From: a virus
IMG/VR virus record: IMGVR_UViG_3300015611_000014
Span: 1-25,191 of that record
Length of the DNA stretch: 25,191 bases
Strand: one strand, 5' to 3'
Numbering within the stretch: the stretch's first letter is position 1; the number at the start of each line of letters is the position of its first letter. This document shows positions 1 to 5,757 of the stretch, piece by piece. A program made the translations under genes and the position numbers. Under the pieces are notes generated by a model. The model was not told where the DNA came from and did not search any database. It saw nothing but the letters and a program-made list of their open reading frames with translations.

Positions 1-187
1 CTTGTCTGTTCTTCAGGCTGCCATGGACCTCGACCTTGGCCTTGCCCTGATTGACTTGGATCACGCCCTCCTTTTTATCTGGCGTGATCGCGATGACGAA
101 CGTGTCCTTGCCGGCCGGTGGCTTCTTATAGGCAGCGGCTTTGATCCCGAACTTCTTCAATGACTCTACTAGGTTGCTTGTTATCAT
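1..187 (-). CDS. Hypothetical protein, C-terminus cut by window edge
   Basis: Reading frame on the minus strand starting MITSNLVESLKKFGIKAAAY and still open at base 1, so only the first 62 residues are visible. The fragment is lysine-rich with a predicted beta stretch (TFVIAITPDKK). An upstream leader with CAACAACAACA followed by AGAAAGAC supports the ATG at 185-187. It is the most distal visible gene of the left arm, 39 bases after the stop of the next gene. No family recognised; function unknown. Confidence 0.6.
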   Translation of the reverse strand, partial: MITSNLVESLKKFGIKAAAYKKPPAGKDTFVIAITPDKKEGVIQVNQGKAKVEVHGSLKNRQ

Positions 188-226
188 GTGTCTTTCTGTT
201 GTTGTTGGTTTACTGCATTCTGGGGG

Positions 227-454
227 TTAAAAGCCTGCTTTCTTAGCAGCATGGCCAGCACCTCGAATGTGAGGCGTGGCCGTTATTTTCTGTTCATGGG
301 GGAGTCGCTCGATCGCTTCGGCCTTCAAAATTGCAGACCAGATCTCGCGTAGTCGGGCCTTGTCACGGTCTCTGGTCATAATTGCCCAGAGACGCGCAGC
401 CCGTGCTTGTTTGGCTTTGTCGGTCTTTACGACCGGGTAGAGAAATCCACTCAC
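227..454 (-). CDS. Small basic hypothetical protein
   Basis: A 75-residue frame beginning at a GTG codon (452-454). An in-frame TGA nine bases upstream of that GTG means it cannot extend. The product is strongly basic and probably helical (KAKQARAARLW, RDRDKARLREIW), ending AAKKAGF. No Shine-Dalgarno is visible before the GTG, and an internal ATG (at MTRDRDK, near 381) is an alternative start. It continues the colinear minus-strand series. Unknown function; moderate confidence that it is translated, low confidence in the start. Confidence 0.5.
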   Translation of the reverse strand: MSGFLYPVVKTDKAKQARAARLWAIMTRDRDKARLREIWSAILKAEAIERLPHEQKITATPHIRGAGHAAKKAGF

Positions 455-472
455 GAGTTCAGTTCAGACCGC

Positions 473-772
473 ATGATGGCGCAGTCTAACTGGATTACAA
501 GTGCGGTGTTGTTGGATGACAGCCCCACCATGGCCATGAGCATGGAGCGCATCAATAAGATCGTGTTTAACCCCGAGAGCAATTACGTGGTCAGCTATCG
601 CACATTCTGGCTCTCGATCGTTGCTGCGCCCGCGACCATGATCGGCCGCGGGCTCACGGAAGGATTTGATCTGTTCGAGCAGGTTATGCTTGCGATCTCG
701 TGGTACGCGATAATCGAAACAGCCCGCAATTCCGTAATCACATCCCTGATCGCTAGGAAGGACGATCGCTAA
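473..772 (+). CDS. Possible small plus-strand protein with hydrophobic segments
   Basis: The only substantial plus-strand frame in the left arm that is not a shadow of a minus-strand gene: no minus-strand gene covers 455-752. Starting at the tandem ATGs (473/476) it gives about 99 residues. Two hydrophobic stretches (TFWLSIVAAPATMIG and VMLAISWYAII) could be membrane or amphipathic segments. It converges on the next minus-strand gene with a 20-base tail overlap. No Shine-Dalgarno is visible. The codon-aligned antisense frame is also free of stops over this stretch but has no ATG, GTG or TTG start. It may be a small membrane protein or non-coding sequence. Confidence 0.35.
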   Translation: MMAQSNWITSAVLLDDSPTMAMSMERINKIVFNPESNYVVSYRTFWLSIVAAPATMIGRGLTEGFDLFEQVMLAISWYAIIETARNSVITSLIARKDDR

Positions 773-920
773 TGCCTACAATGCCATCACCAAGGTTAAT
801 AGCCGTGCCTGGCTCCGCTCGATTCGGCTCAATAAGCTTAATCTCTTCGCGTTTAGTGAAATACACGAGTGAAACATGCTTCCCGCTAGCATACAGGGAT
901 TCAATGCTGATGTGACTCAT
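753..920 (-). CDS. Small hypothetical protein (55 aa)
   Basis: The start is chosen at the ATG (918-920), giving MSHISIESLYASGKHVSLVY. That codon overlaps the stop of the upstream gene in an ATGA and is preceded by a strong purine-rich site (GGAGAAGGGGG). A longer frame begins further upstream but that portion overlaps the neighbour. The protein looks like a small beta-rich fold (HVSLVYFTKREEIKLIEP). It ends in TAG, one of several left-arm stops showing that TAG is not reassigned. No family recognised. Confidence 0.65.
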   Translation of the reverse strand: MSHISIESLYASGKHVSLVYFTKREEIKLIEPNRAEPGTAINLGDGIVGISDRPS

Positions 921-1279
921 TGAGCCCCCTTCTCCCACGCCTTCTGCGGGCAATCAGGGTCATGCGGGACCGGCATACCACAATCACACCATGGCACCTT
1001 AAAACCGAGCGCTTCAATAAGCACAAATAGAGCATCATGTTCGGCATCATTGGAGTCACCCACGAGCGCAGCCTTCGACTGACTGACTGCATCCAGGAGC
1101 GTCGTATCCAGCGCCATGGCCCATTGGATCACCGCTGATGCTTCTTCGGCAATAGCATCAGGCGTGCTGTATTCACGGCCATTGCTGGCCACGGTACGGA
1201 TGTGATCCGCTACAGCCAGGCCCGAGCTTGTACTCGACTCCTCCATCTGTTTTAGGATCTTTTCGATCTCCTTATTCAC
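917..1279 (-). CDS. Hypothetical acidic protein with C-terminal Cys/His cluster
   Basis: 120 residues from a GTG start overlapping the preceding stop as GTGA. The N-terminal two thirds are acidic and helical (MNKEIEKILKQMEESS; EEASAVIQWAMALDTTLLDA). The C-terminus carries CDCGMPVPHDPDCPQKAW, a compact CxC...H..C arrangement that could bind zinc. It is translationally coupled on both sides, to the 64-residue gene before it and the 55-residue gene after it. No family recognised. Confidence 0.7.
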   Translation of the reverse strand: MNKEIEKILKQMEESSTSSGLAVADHIRTVASNGREYSTPDAIAEEASAVIQWAMALDTTLLDAVSQSKAALVGDSNDAEHDALFVLIEALGFKVPWCDCGMPVPHDPDCPQKAWEKGAQ

Positions 1280-1470
1280 TTTGGTTGTTTGCCTTTCTTG
1301 GTGTGTTTTAGCAGCTTATCGAAGTTCAGCGTCTGACGCAGAACCTCATTGCCGCCTGTTTCGTTTTTGGCCACGACATCCACTACGAGCAGTTTCGAAT
1401 CGTGATTATAGAAAACGTTGATGATATTGCCCTCAGGCTTAGTTTTAATTCTGACTTCTTCCAGAGTCAT
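1276..1470 (-). CDS. Small hypothetical protein (64 aa)
   Basis: Starts at an ATG (1468-1470) that overlaps the terminal TGA of the upstream broken frame as ATGA. A GAAAGGAC element and CAACAACA tract lie just upstream. The product is a small lysine-rich, mixed alpha/beta protein (EVRIKTKPEGNIINVFYNHDSKLLVVDVVAK) with a basic tail KHTKKGKQPK suggestive of nucleic-acid contact. Its own stop overlaps the GTG of the next gene. Function unknown. Confidence 0.7.
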   Translation of the reverse strand: MTLEEVRIKTKPEGNIINVFYNHDSKLLVVDVVAKNETGGNEVLRQTLNFDKLLKHTKKGKQPK

Positions 1471-1724
1471 TGTTGTTGTGCGTCCTTTCTCATAGTGGTG
1501 TCGCCTTGTTGTTGAATTCGCCTACGGGACGGCAGGCGCCGTAAATGACCTACGGATTCCGGCTCGCCATCGGCCTCTAAAGATTGGATGCAGAACTCAT
1601 CAAGAAAGTCCGCGCAGAATCCGAGAGAGTGCTTGCTGTCTTTATTTGGATGGCTTTGAGCGTAGAGGCGGAATTGCTCGGCGCATTACTTCGGCGTCAG
1701 GAAGTTCCTAGGCTCGTTGCTCAT
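1467..1724 (-). pseudogene. ATGA-coupled frame interrupted by one in-frame TAA
   Basis: This minus-strand frame is exactly 86 codons and is not seen as an ORF because codon 13 is TAA (1686-1688). It starts at an ATG (1722-1724) that overlaps the upstream stop as ATGA and has GGAGGAT as a ribosome site. Its last codon is a TGA that overlaps the next ATG as ATGA. The residues are MSNEPRNFLTPK, stop, then CAEQFRLYAQSHPNKDSKH and onward with no other stop. No usable start follows the TAA except an ATG eight codons from the end. A single-base loss of an AAA or GAA codon, a sequencing error, or read-through would explain it. The C-terminal tail is arginine-rich and may be recent sequence. Confidence 0.65.
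1534..1554 (+). repeat. 21-base perfect match to 13847-13867 (copy 1)
   Basis: The core GGCGCCGTAAATGACC, with five flanking bases, is identical to a stretch inside the DUF1643 gene of the right arm. Similarity continues more loosely to the right with short gaps (ATTCC..TCG..ATCGG versus ATTGC..TCG..ATCGG). It lies inside the broken minus-strand frame, so the left-arm transcript would be complementary to the right-arm mRNA over this stretch. Confidence 0.85.
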
Positions 1725-2002
1725 AGCGCATCCTCCGAGGGCGCCTTGTAGCCCTTCTCGCCCCTCATCCAGTTCACAGTGCGGACGAGTTCATGGTAAA
1801 GGTTGTTGTCGCCATCGTGATACTCCTCCTCGGTCTCATCGCGATACCACTTAGCCTCGATCTGAGCATAGGTCATACGCGAATCAAGGACTTCGATTTG
1901 CGCTGCCATTTGCTGCAGGGTCTTGGAGTTCCACCTATCCTTATTAGCCATCAGCTCGTAGAGCTTGGCTGATTCTGCCTCGATCTCTGTTGTGCTTCTC
2001 AT
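1721..2002 (-). CDS. Hypothetical acidic helical protein
   Basis: 93 residues, starting MRSTTEIEAESAKLYELMAN after a leader with AAGAAAGGAAAATAA (GAAAGGA eight bases from ATG). It is strongly acidic and predicted mostly helical (ETEEEYHDGDNNLYHELVRTVNWMRGEKGYK). Its final codons contain the GGAGGAT ribosome site of the following broken frame, and its TGA overlaps that ATG. No family recognised. Confidence 0.7.
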   Translation of the reverse strand: MRSTTEIEAESAKLYELMANKDRWNSKTLQQMAAQIEVLDSRMTYAQIEAKWYRDETEEEYHDGDNNLYHELVRTVNWMRGEKGYKAPSEDAL

Positions 2003-2030
2003 TTATTTTCCTTTCTTGGTTGCATAGCGC

Positions 2031-2222
2031 TCAATGACCACTTAAAAAGATTCGTCTTTTGGCTGGCTCGAAACAAGAGCGCGGATGCTCAACTGTTACA
2101 CTGATGTGACTCCAGTCATCGGGAAGGCGGCGATTCATAAACATTGCTTGAATCGCGCTTCGCACCTTTTCAGGCGGCCATTCTGTCTGGAGTTCGATTT
2201 TAATAGCTACTAGATTTCTCAT
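2031..2222 (-). CDS. Small hypothetical protein (63 aa)
   Basis: Begins MRNLVAIKIELQTEWPPEKV at an ATG that overlaps the preceding stop as ATGA. An AAGAAAGGACC site lies within the end of the upstream gene. The layout is beta (LVAIKIELQT), helix (PEKVRSAIQAMFMN), beta (SHISVTVE), with a basic C-terminus (CFEPAKRRIFLSGH). Possibly a small nucleic-acid or protein-binding fold; no family recognised. Confidence 0.65.
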   Translation of the reverse strand: MRNLVAIKIELQTEWPPEKVRSAIQAMFMNRRLPDDWSHISVTVEHPRSCFEPAKRRIFLSGH

Positions 2223-2509
2223 TGGGTTGGTCCTTTCTTGTTTTTACTGAATGCTGCCATTCCTTCCTTCTTGTATCGGTATGTGGTTATTGTGAATGCC
2301 ACTGGCACCATGCTGCCCTCATAGATCTTGTCCACATGACAGAAGATCTGAGGCCGATAGCCGAAGCTACGGATTTGTTGTGCAGCCCATTCGTCCTGCT
2401 CATTGGGTTCGAGTTTAAGCACCGCCTGATCAACAGGTACTCGGAACTCGAAGCCGATGGTGTATTTGTTACTGAAGGCACGGCGTCTCGGACGTACAGG
2501 CGTCGTCAT
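2219..2509 (-). CDS. Hypothetical protein with GYRPQ motif
   Basis: 96 residues, MTTPVRPRRRAFSNKYTIGF onward, with ATGA overlap to the upstream gene and AGGAC seven bases before the ATG. It contains EQDEWAAQQIRSFGYRPQIF followed by MVPVAFTITTYRYKKEG. The same two motifs appear in reversed order in the gene at 3437-3694. The basic start and a mixed alpha/beta core are visible. No family recognised. Confidence 0.7.
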   Translation of the reverse strand: MTTPVRPRRRAFSNKYTIGFEFRVPVDQAVLKLEPNEQDEWAAQQIRSFGYRPQIFCHVDKIYEGSMVPVAFTITTYRYKKEGMAAFSKNKKGPTQ

Positions 2510-2739
2510 GATTCGTGTCCTGGGATGTAAAGCAGTTCCGTGGGCAGGGTCCCACTATCATCCACGTCCAGGATGACCTCTTTGGAGTGCTCAACCTTCT
2601 TCTCAGTGTGGAAGTATCGCTCGACCTTGATCGAGTCCAAATCCACCCGGTATTGCTTGCCTAGAGGTATATCATCGTGCATCTCGAACAAGCCGTCGCT
2701 GGTCTGGGTCTTTCGTAGTGTTGCGGTAACGACTCTCAT
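2506..2739 (-). CDS. Small hypothetical protein (77 aa)
   Basis: MRVVTATLRKTQTSDGLFEM from an ATG with an excellent Shine-Dalgarno (GGAGGA, spacing three to four) and an ATGA overlap with the gene before it. Beta-rich with charged turns (QYRVDLDSIKVERYFHTEKKVEHSKEVILDVDD). Coupled to the next gene through another ATGA. Function unknown. Confidence 0.7.
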   Translation of the reverse strand: MRVVTATLRKTQTSDGLFEMHDDIPLGKQYRVDLDSIKVERYFHTEKKVEHSKEVILDVDDSGTLPTELLYIPGHES

Positions 2740-2993
2740 GCGTCCTCCGAGGTGTAGGCTTGGAAAATAGCTGGATGACCAACGGCTTCATAGGATGCGC
2801 TGGAGGCGAGCCGGAGAATGTCGTCATCGTAGACGCCCGTAAACGCAGGCGCCTCAAACCATTCATCCATGTAGCAGTGATGGCCATGGGTGTTAAAGAC
2901 GACCATATCCACCTCGGGGTGGATCGATCGTACGTGGTCAATAGCAGCCAGTACTGCTAGTGGGATAGTTTGCTTAGTGCGATTAGTATTCAT
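2736..2993 (-). CDS. Hypothetical protein (85 aa)
   Basis: The frame is open from 3017, but the start is placed at the internal ATG (2991-2993) because AAGAAAGGACAA lies directly before it, matching the left-arm leader motif. The protein starts MNTNRTKQTIPLAVLAAIDH and contains a histidine-rich loop NTHGHHCYMDEWF and an acidic segment GVYDDDILRLAS. The His/Cys/Asp cluster could bind metal, but no catalytic family is recognised. Confidence 0.65.
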   Translation of the reverse strand: MNTNRTKQTIPLAVLAAIDHVRSIHPEVDMVVFNTHGHHCYMDEWFEAPAFTGVYDDDILRLASSASYEAVGHPAIFQAYTSEDA

Positions 2994-3013
2994 TTGTCCT
3001 TTCTTGGTGTTGA

Positions 3014-3184
3014 TCACCCTGCATGGTCTATAGACCCAGCAGGTGTGCGTTTAGTTTTTACTGCATGGTAACGCTTGTAGAGTTGAAGCATGGCGTGCAG
3101 TAGGCGCCACAGCGCTGGAGGCCGGGGCTCATGAGCGGGATCATAGCCCATGTTAATACACGAATCGGTTCTCAAATCACTCAT
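3014..3184 (-). CDS. Very small protein (56 aa) filling an apparent gap
   Basis: An overlooked short frame: MSDLRTDSCINMGYDPAHEP onward to a TGA at 3014-3016. Its ATG (3182-3184) overlaps the stop of the 3181-3390 gene as ATGA, which supports translation by coupling. The middle is helical (ALWRLLHAMLQLYKRYHAVK) and the end is basic. The last codons overlap the hairpin at 3018-3043. No family recognised. Confidence 0.6.
   Translation of the reverse strand: MSDLRTDSCINMGYDPAHEPRPPALWRLLHAMLQLYKRYHAVKTKRTPAGSIDHAG
3018..3043. promoter_or_regulatory. Inverted repeat, possible operator or hairpin
   Basis: CCTGC / GCAGG arms flank a perfect 12-base palindrome GGTCTATAGACC, with two unpaired bases on each side between the two stems. 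It sits at the end of the 56-residue gene and about 25 bases before the start of the next minus-strand gene. It has no T-run, so it is not an obvious intrinsic terminator. It may be a repressor site or an mRNA stem. Confidence 0.4.
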
Positions 3185-3390
3185 TCTGTGATGTCCCAGA
3201 TTGAGGCGTTTACCACGCCATGACCCTCAACTCTCAGCTCGATATTGGTCTTGTCTCCGAAGTAGAGCACCTCGGCTTTCTCTCCGCCTTTGATGGCGTA
3301 TTTACTCTCAGTGCCATAGACCAGGCGCTGTCCAAAGGCGCGCTTGGCCATGTGGACGGTATCGCCCCTTTTTACCTCAGTGATGTTCAT
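3181..3390 (-). CDS. Small hypothetical beta-rich protein
   Basis: 69 residues starting MNITEVKRGDTVHMAKRAFG, with a strong AAGGAGGTC ribosome site. The opening VKRGDTVHM and the strand-rich remainder (EKAEVLYFGDKTNIELRVEGHGVVNASIW) resemble small SH3-like or KOW-like barrels. This is a fold guess only. It is the first gene of a coupled run with 3014-3184. Confidence 0.65.
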   Translation of the reverse strand: MNITEVKRGDTVHMAKRAFGQRLVYGTESKYAIKGGEKAEVLYFGDKTNIELRVEGHGVVNASIWDITE

Positions 3391-3436
3391 ACTACTTGAC
3401 CTCCTTGGTGATAAGTTGAACTGAGTAGCTGTCGTC

Positions 3437-3694
3437 TCAGCGTTGGTTAATCTTAATGAAGTGCTGAGGCTTATAGCCCCACTCCTTAATCATGTGTTGT
3501 TGTTCGTCGGGATCGTTGCATTTACAGGTGCCGTCCTCCCGATAGTGACTGGCCACCATGATCACAAACGGGCACTTCAGAATGTCCGATTGTTTAATCA
3601 TGCGAATGTTGGTCTCGACTATTTGGCCATTGACGATCATGCCGTCAGAGAATCGAATCTCGTGCTCGCTCGTGCCATCCGATTCATCAGTCAT
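3437..3694 (-). CDS. Hypothetical protein with GYKPQ motif
   Basis: 85 residues, MTDESDGTSEHEIRFSDGM onward, after a leader AATGAAAGGACAATAACACA. It contains CPFVIMVASHYREDGTCKC followed by DEQQHMIKEWGYKPQHF. These match in reverse order the VPVAF..YR..EG and EQ..GYRPQIF motifs of the gene at 2219-2509. CTCKC-like cysteines could bind metal. Ends in TAA. Overlapping plus-strand frames here are judged shadows. Confidence 0.7.
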   Translation of the reverse strand: MTDESDGTSEHEIRFSDGMIVNGQIVETNIRMIKQSDILKCPFVIMVASHYREDGTCKCNDPDEQQHMIKEWGYKPQHFIKINQR

Positions 3695-3743
3695 TGTGTT
3701 ATTGTCCTTTCATTGGTTGGTTGTTATATCCAGATCGAATCAC

Positions 3744-4199
3744 TCAGGACCAGTCCTCCACTGCATCCTTACGTTTGCGCTCGGGGTAGACCGCAAGCTG
3801 ATGGGCATCGCCATCGCCTTCGAGGCTGAGCAGTACCCTGACCTCGCCGGTATCGCAGAGTCCAACAAAGACATCCGCTATGCAGTCCATGCCTGCATCT
3901 TGGCCGGGCTTAAAGCAGGCAATGCGTATCTCGCGATACCCGTCCCTGTTCTCTACTGAATTCTCTTCAACTGAATTCTCTTCAATGGCAGCGTCGGCCA
4001 TGATACGGTCCTCGTTCTTACCTTGATATAGCAGCTCAACCCTTTCGGTCTGTTCTGCACTGGCCTTAAGCAGGCGCTCAATCAATGAGTAATTGATAGT
4101 CATGCCCTCGGTGTAAGGAGCCACTGACTTGTGTTGCTCCATGCACAGCCTGACTAGCTCGCGTAGAGCGCGGAGTTCATTGTATTGCGATGTGTCCAT
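3744..4199 (-). CDS. Hypothetical protein, paralogue A of a duplicated pair
   Basis: 151 residues. The N-terminal half is helical (YNELRALRELVRLCMEQH; LLKASAEQTERVELLYQG). The C-terminal half (REIRIACFKPGQDAG through CIADVFVGLCDTGEVRVLL to HQLAVYP) aligns closely with the gene at 5836-6132. The linker EENSVEENSVE is encoded by a perfect 15-base tandem repeat. The start is supported by GAAAGGATAACA before the ATG. The shared domain reads as a beta-rich fold with alternating hydrophobics. Function unknown. Confidence 0.75.
   Translation of the reverse strand: MDTSQYNELRALRELVRLCMEQHKSVAPYTEGMTINYSLIERLLKASAEQTERVELLYQGKNEDRIMADAAIEENSVEENSVENRDGYREIRIACFKPGQDAGMDCIADVFVGLCDTGEVRVLLSLEGDGDAHQLAVYPERKRKDAVEDWS
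3956..3985. repeat. Perfect 15-base tandem duplication inside a gene
   Basis: CTGAATTCTCTTCAA occurs twice head to tail. On the minus strand it encodes the repeated EENSV of paralogue A, in the linker between the helical N-terminus and the conserved domain. The paralogue at 5836-6132 lacks it. It keeps the frame, so it probably arose by slippage in a tolerant linker. Confidence 0.9.
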
Positions 4200-4204
4200 T
4201 GTTA

Positions 4205-4286
4205 TCCTTTCATTGGTGTTGATGTGTATAGATGACCATGCTCACGCATAGGCGAGCATGGGTGCTGAGGGGTACGCATAGATGTC
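4205..4286. repeat. Intergenic repeat, copy A
   Basis: About 80 bases nearly identical to 5758-5837, including an identical 18-base block (GATGTGTATAGATGACCA). It fills the gap between the stop of 4298-4564 and the start of 4199. Within it, CCATGCTC and GAGCATGG (4236-4261) can form an 8-bp stem. On the minus strand it ends in the GAAAGGATAACA leader of the downstream gene, so it may be a 5'-untranslated regulatory element or a promoter. Confidence 0.85.
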
Positions 4287-4297
4287 GATGGATGCGC

Positions 4298-4564
4298 CTA
4301 CTGGAGAAGCGCCAATAGGGCGGCGCTCTCATCACTGACCTCGATGTGTTTCGCTATCTCACCGAGATCTCGCATGGGCTTCACTGTCCCATGGGGCTCG
4401 CCTGTATCCCAATGGTCCTCTTGGAACAAGAAGCGATCCCCGAACTTGGTTCTAACCCCAAGGAAGAGGCTATTCCCTTGATAGACAGCCATCCTGAAGT
4501 TACGGGCATGGACCACATAGAGATGGCGCTCAATGCAGGCCGAGAGTGGAATGTGCTCGCTCAT
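4298..4564 (-). CDS. Hypothetical protein (88 aa)
   Basis: MSEHIPLSACIERHLYVVHA onward. An acidic C-terminal helix (KHIEVSDESAALLALLQ) follows a beta-rich core with aromatic residues (FRMAVYQGNSLFLGVRTKFGDRFLFQEDHW). The ATG is 12 bases from the stop of the upstream phosphatase-like gene and has no strong ribosome site, so it may depend on coupling. No family recognised. A plus-strand frame over the same bases is a shadow. Confidence 0.65.
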   Translation of the reverse strand: MSEHIPLSACIERHLYVVHARNFRMAVYQGNSLFLGVRTKFGDRFLFQEDHWDTGEPHGTVKPMRDLGEIAKHIEVSDESAALLALLQ

Positions 4565-4575
4565 GGCGCATTGCG

Positions 4576-4971
4576 CTAGATGGGCTCCGTGCCCTTGAAT
4601 CCAACGCGCACTAACTCACTGTTGATGATCTCTACGAGCTTAGGATTGCGAAACTCGAACTGATCAGGGATATTCAAGCAATGCACAGGCTTATCGATCG
4701 TAAACGCTTCACAGATGGATTTACCATGCTCGCCCCCTGCGCAGACAATCTCATCAGCCCACGCTATCAGGGCTTCATCCACTGGGATCATAGCGTATTC
4801 TGCATTTGCCCCGGCAGCCCTCACATTGCAGTTGTATGGGTCATTACTGAGCACCCACGCTATAGTTGGACTGCGCAGCAACCCTGCTGAGCATACCGCA
4901 AGCACGCGCTTATAGCGCCCTTGGTATGGATTGCGAACGTTACTCATTCTATTCATGTTGATCATGGTCAT
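4576..4971 (-). CDS. Low-molecular-weight protein-tyrosine-phosphatase-like protein
   Basis: 131 residues containing RVLAVCSAGLLRSPTIAWVL, a beta strand leading into a CX5R loop (Cys27 to Arg33), followed by IPDQFEFRNPKLVEII with a possible general-acid Asp103. This layout matches the predicted tyrosine phosphatase family (COG4551-like), which hydrolyses phosphotyrosine through a phosphocysteine intermediate. Cys, Arg and the candidate Asp are all present, so activity is plausible. Its substrate is unknown; a host phosphoprotein or an arsenate-reductase-like role are alternatives. The start could be Met1 or Met3; GAAAGA lies just upstream. It overlaps the gene at 4949-5167 by 23 bases. Confidence 0.75.
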   Translation of the reverse strand: MTMINMNRMSNVRNPYQGRYKRVLAVCSAGLLRSPTIAWVLSNDPYNCNVRAAGANAEYAMIPVDEALIAWADEIVCAGGEHGKSICEAFTIDKPVHCLNIPDQFEFRNPKLVEIINSELVRVGFKGTEPI

Positions 4972-5167
4972 TCTTTCGGTTGGTGTGTTGATGTGGCCAG
5001 ATCGGATCGAACCCGAACTCGGCCGTAAATGCGTCTCGCTTCAGGGGCTTGCCAATTTGTTTATGTGAGCCATCGGGCTCAATAGTTCTCAGGACATAGC
5101 CTCGCTCCATGGTAGAGCGATCGATAGTGACAACGAAGCGTTTATCCTTGTAGCGCGCGACGTTCAT
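4949..5167 (-). CDS. Small hypothetical protein (72 aa)
   Basis: MNVARYKDKRFVVTIDRSTM onward after CAGAAAGAACACT. Basic and beta-rich at the start (RFVVTIDRS, GYVLRTIEPDGSHKQIG), ending in a polar His/Asn/Asp-rich tail (WPHQHTNRKNDHDQHE). It overlaps both neighbours by about 25 bases, so coupling is likely. No family recognised. Confidence 0.65.
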   Translation of the reverse strand: MNVARYKDKRFVVTIDRSTMERGYVLRTIEPDGSHKQIGKPLKRDAFTAEFGFDPIWPHQHTNRKNDHDQHE

Positions 5168-5753
5168 AGTGTTCTTTCTGTTTCATTGGCGCATTTCGTT
5201 TATCGAACTTTTTCGCCCTTGGACTCATGAACGCCTTAACCCACGTCACGATGTCCACCTCCACGGGGCATTCCGTTGAGAGCGGATCACACACAATTAT
5301 CAATGACGGGTTATCCTTGCGTGCAGCATTACCCTCGGCGTTCTTGATGGCATCTAACTGGGACGTGCCAAGAAGGTTGTAAGCTGTGCCACTCCAGTAA
5401 ATCCCCACCCGATCCCTTTCCCATGACAAGCTGAAGCTGTGCTCCACTTCTCCCTCGTATTGTCCATTCTCGGTTATGCGCAGCAGAATACGCAGGGGCA
5501 AATGTCTCTCCCCGTTGAGTAATTGGATCGCCTGCTCGATCGTGGTGATCTGATTCAATTCGGCGATCCGCTCCTCTGCCAGTTTGTCTTGTAGGCGAGT
5601 GATTTCGCCCTTCAGTAAGATCTTGCGCTGGGCGATGTAATTCTGGTCTGCCTTGAGCGCGCCAACGCCTTCGTATTTGGCTAACGCTGCTTCTGCGGCC
5701 TCAATGGCCTTAAAGGCTTGGCGCAGCTCATGTAGTTGTTCTCGATTGGTCAT
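5142..5753 (-). CDS. Hypothetical protein with N-terminal coiled coil
   Basis: 203 residues. Residues about 1-75 form a likely coiled coil (LRQAFKAIEAAEAALAKYEG; LLKGEITRLQDKLAEERIAE). After that comes a mixed alpha/beta domain with SLSWERDRVGIYWSGTAYN and a strand pair (SLIIVCDPLSTECPVEVDIV), then a basic C-terminus (FMSPRAKKFDKRNAPMKQKE). The start is preceded by AATGAAAGGACAGT. It may be a structural or adaptor protein. The largest unknown of the left arm; no family recognised. Confidence 0.75.
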   Translation of the reverse strand: MTNREQLHELRQAFKAIEAAEAALAKYEGVGALKADQNYIAQRKILLKGEITRLQDKLAEERIAELNQITTIEQAIQLLNGERHLPLRILLRITENGQYEGEVEHSFSLSWERDRVGIYWSGTAYNLLGTSQLDAIKNAEGNAARKDNPSLIIVCDPLSTECPVEVDIVTWVKAFMSPRAKKFDKRNAPMKQKEHYERRALQG

Positions 5754-5757
5754 ACTG

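Noticed and set aside
1467-1724. Stop-codon reassignment (TAA read as an amino acid)
   Set aside because: Other left-arm genes end cleanly in TAA, so genome-wide TAA reassignment is not supported; kept only as local mutation or read-through.
2222-2530. Plus-strand frame of 102 codons
   Set aside because: Exactly opposite a coupled minus-strand gene with clear start signals.
3443-3959. Two plus-strand frames of 128 and 133 codons
   Set aside because: They lie opposite minus-strand genes that have leader motifs and a paralogue; shadows.
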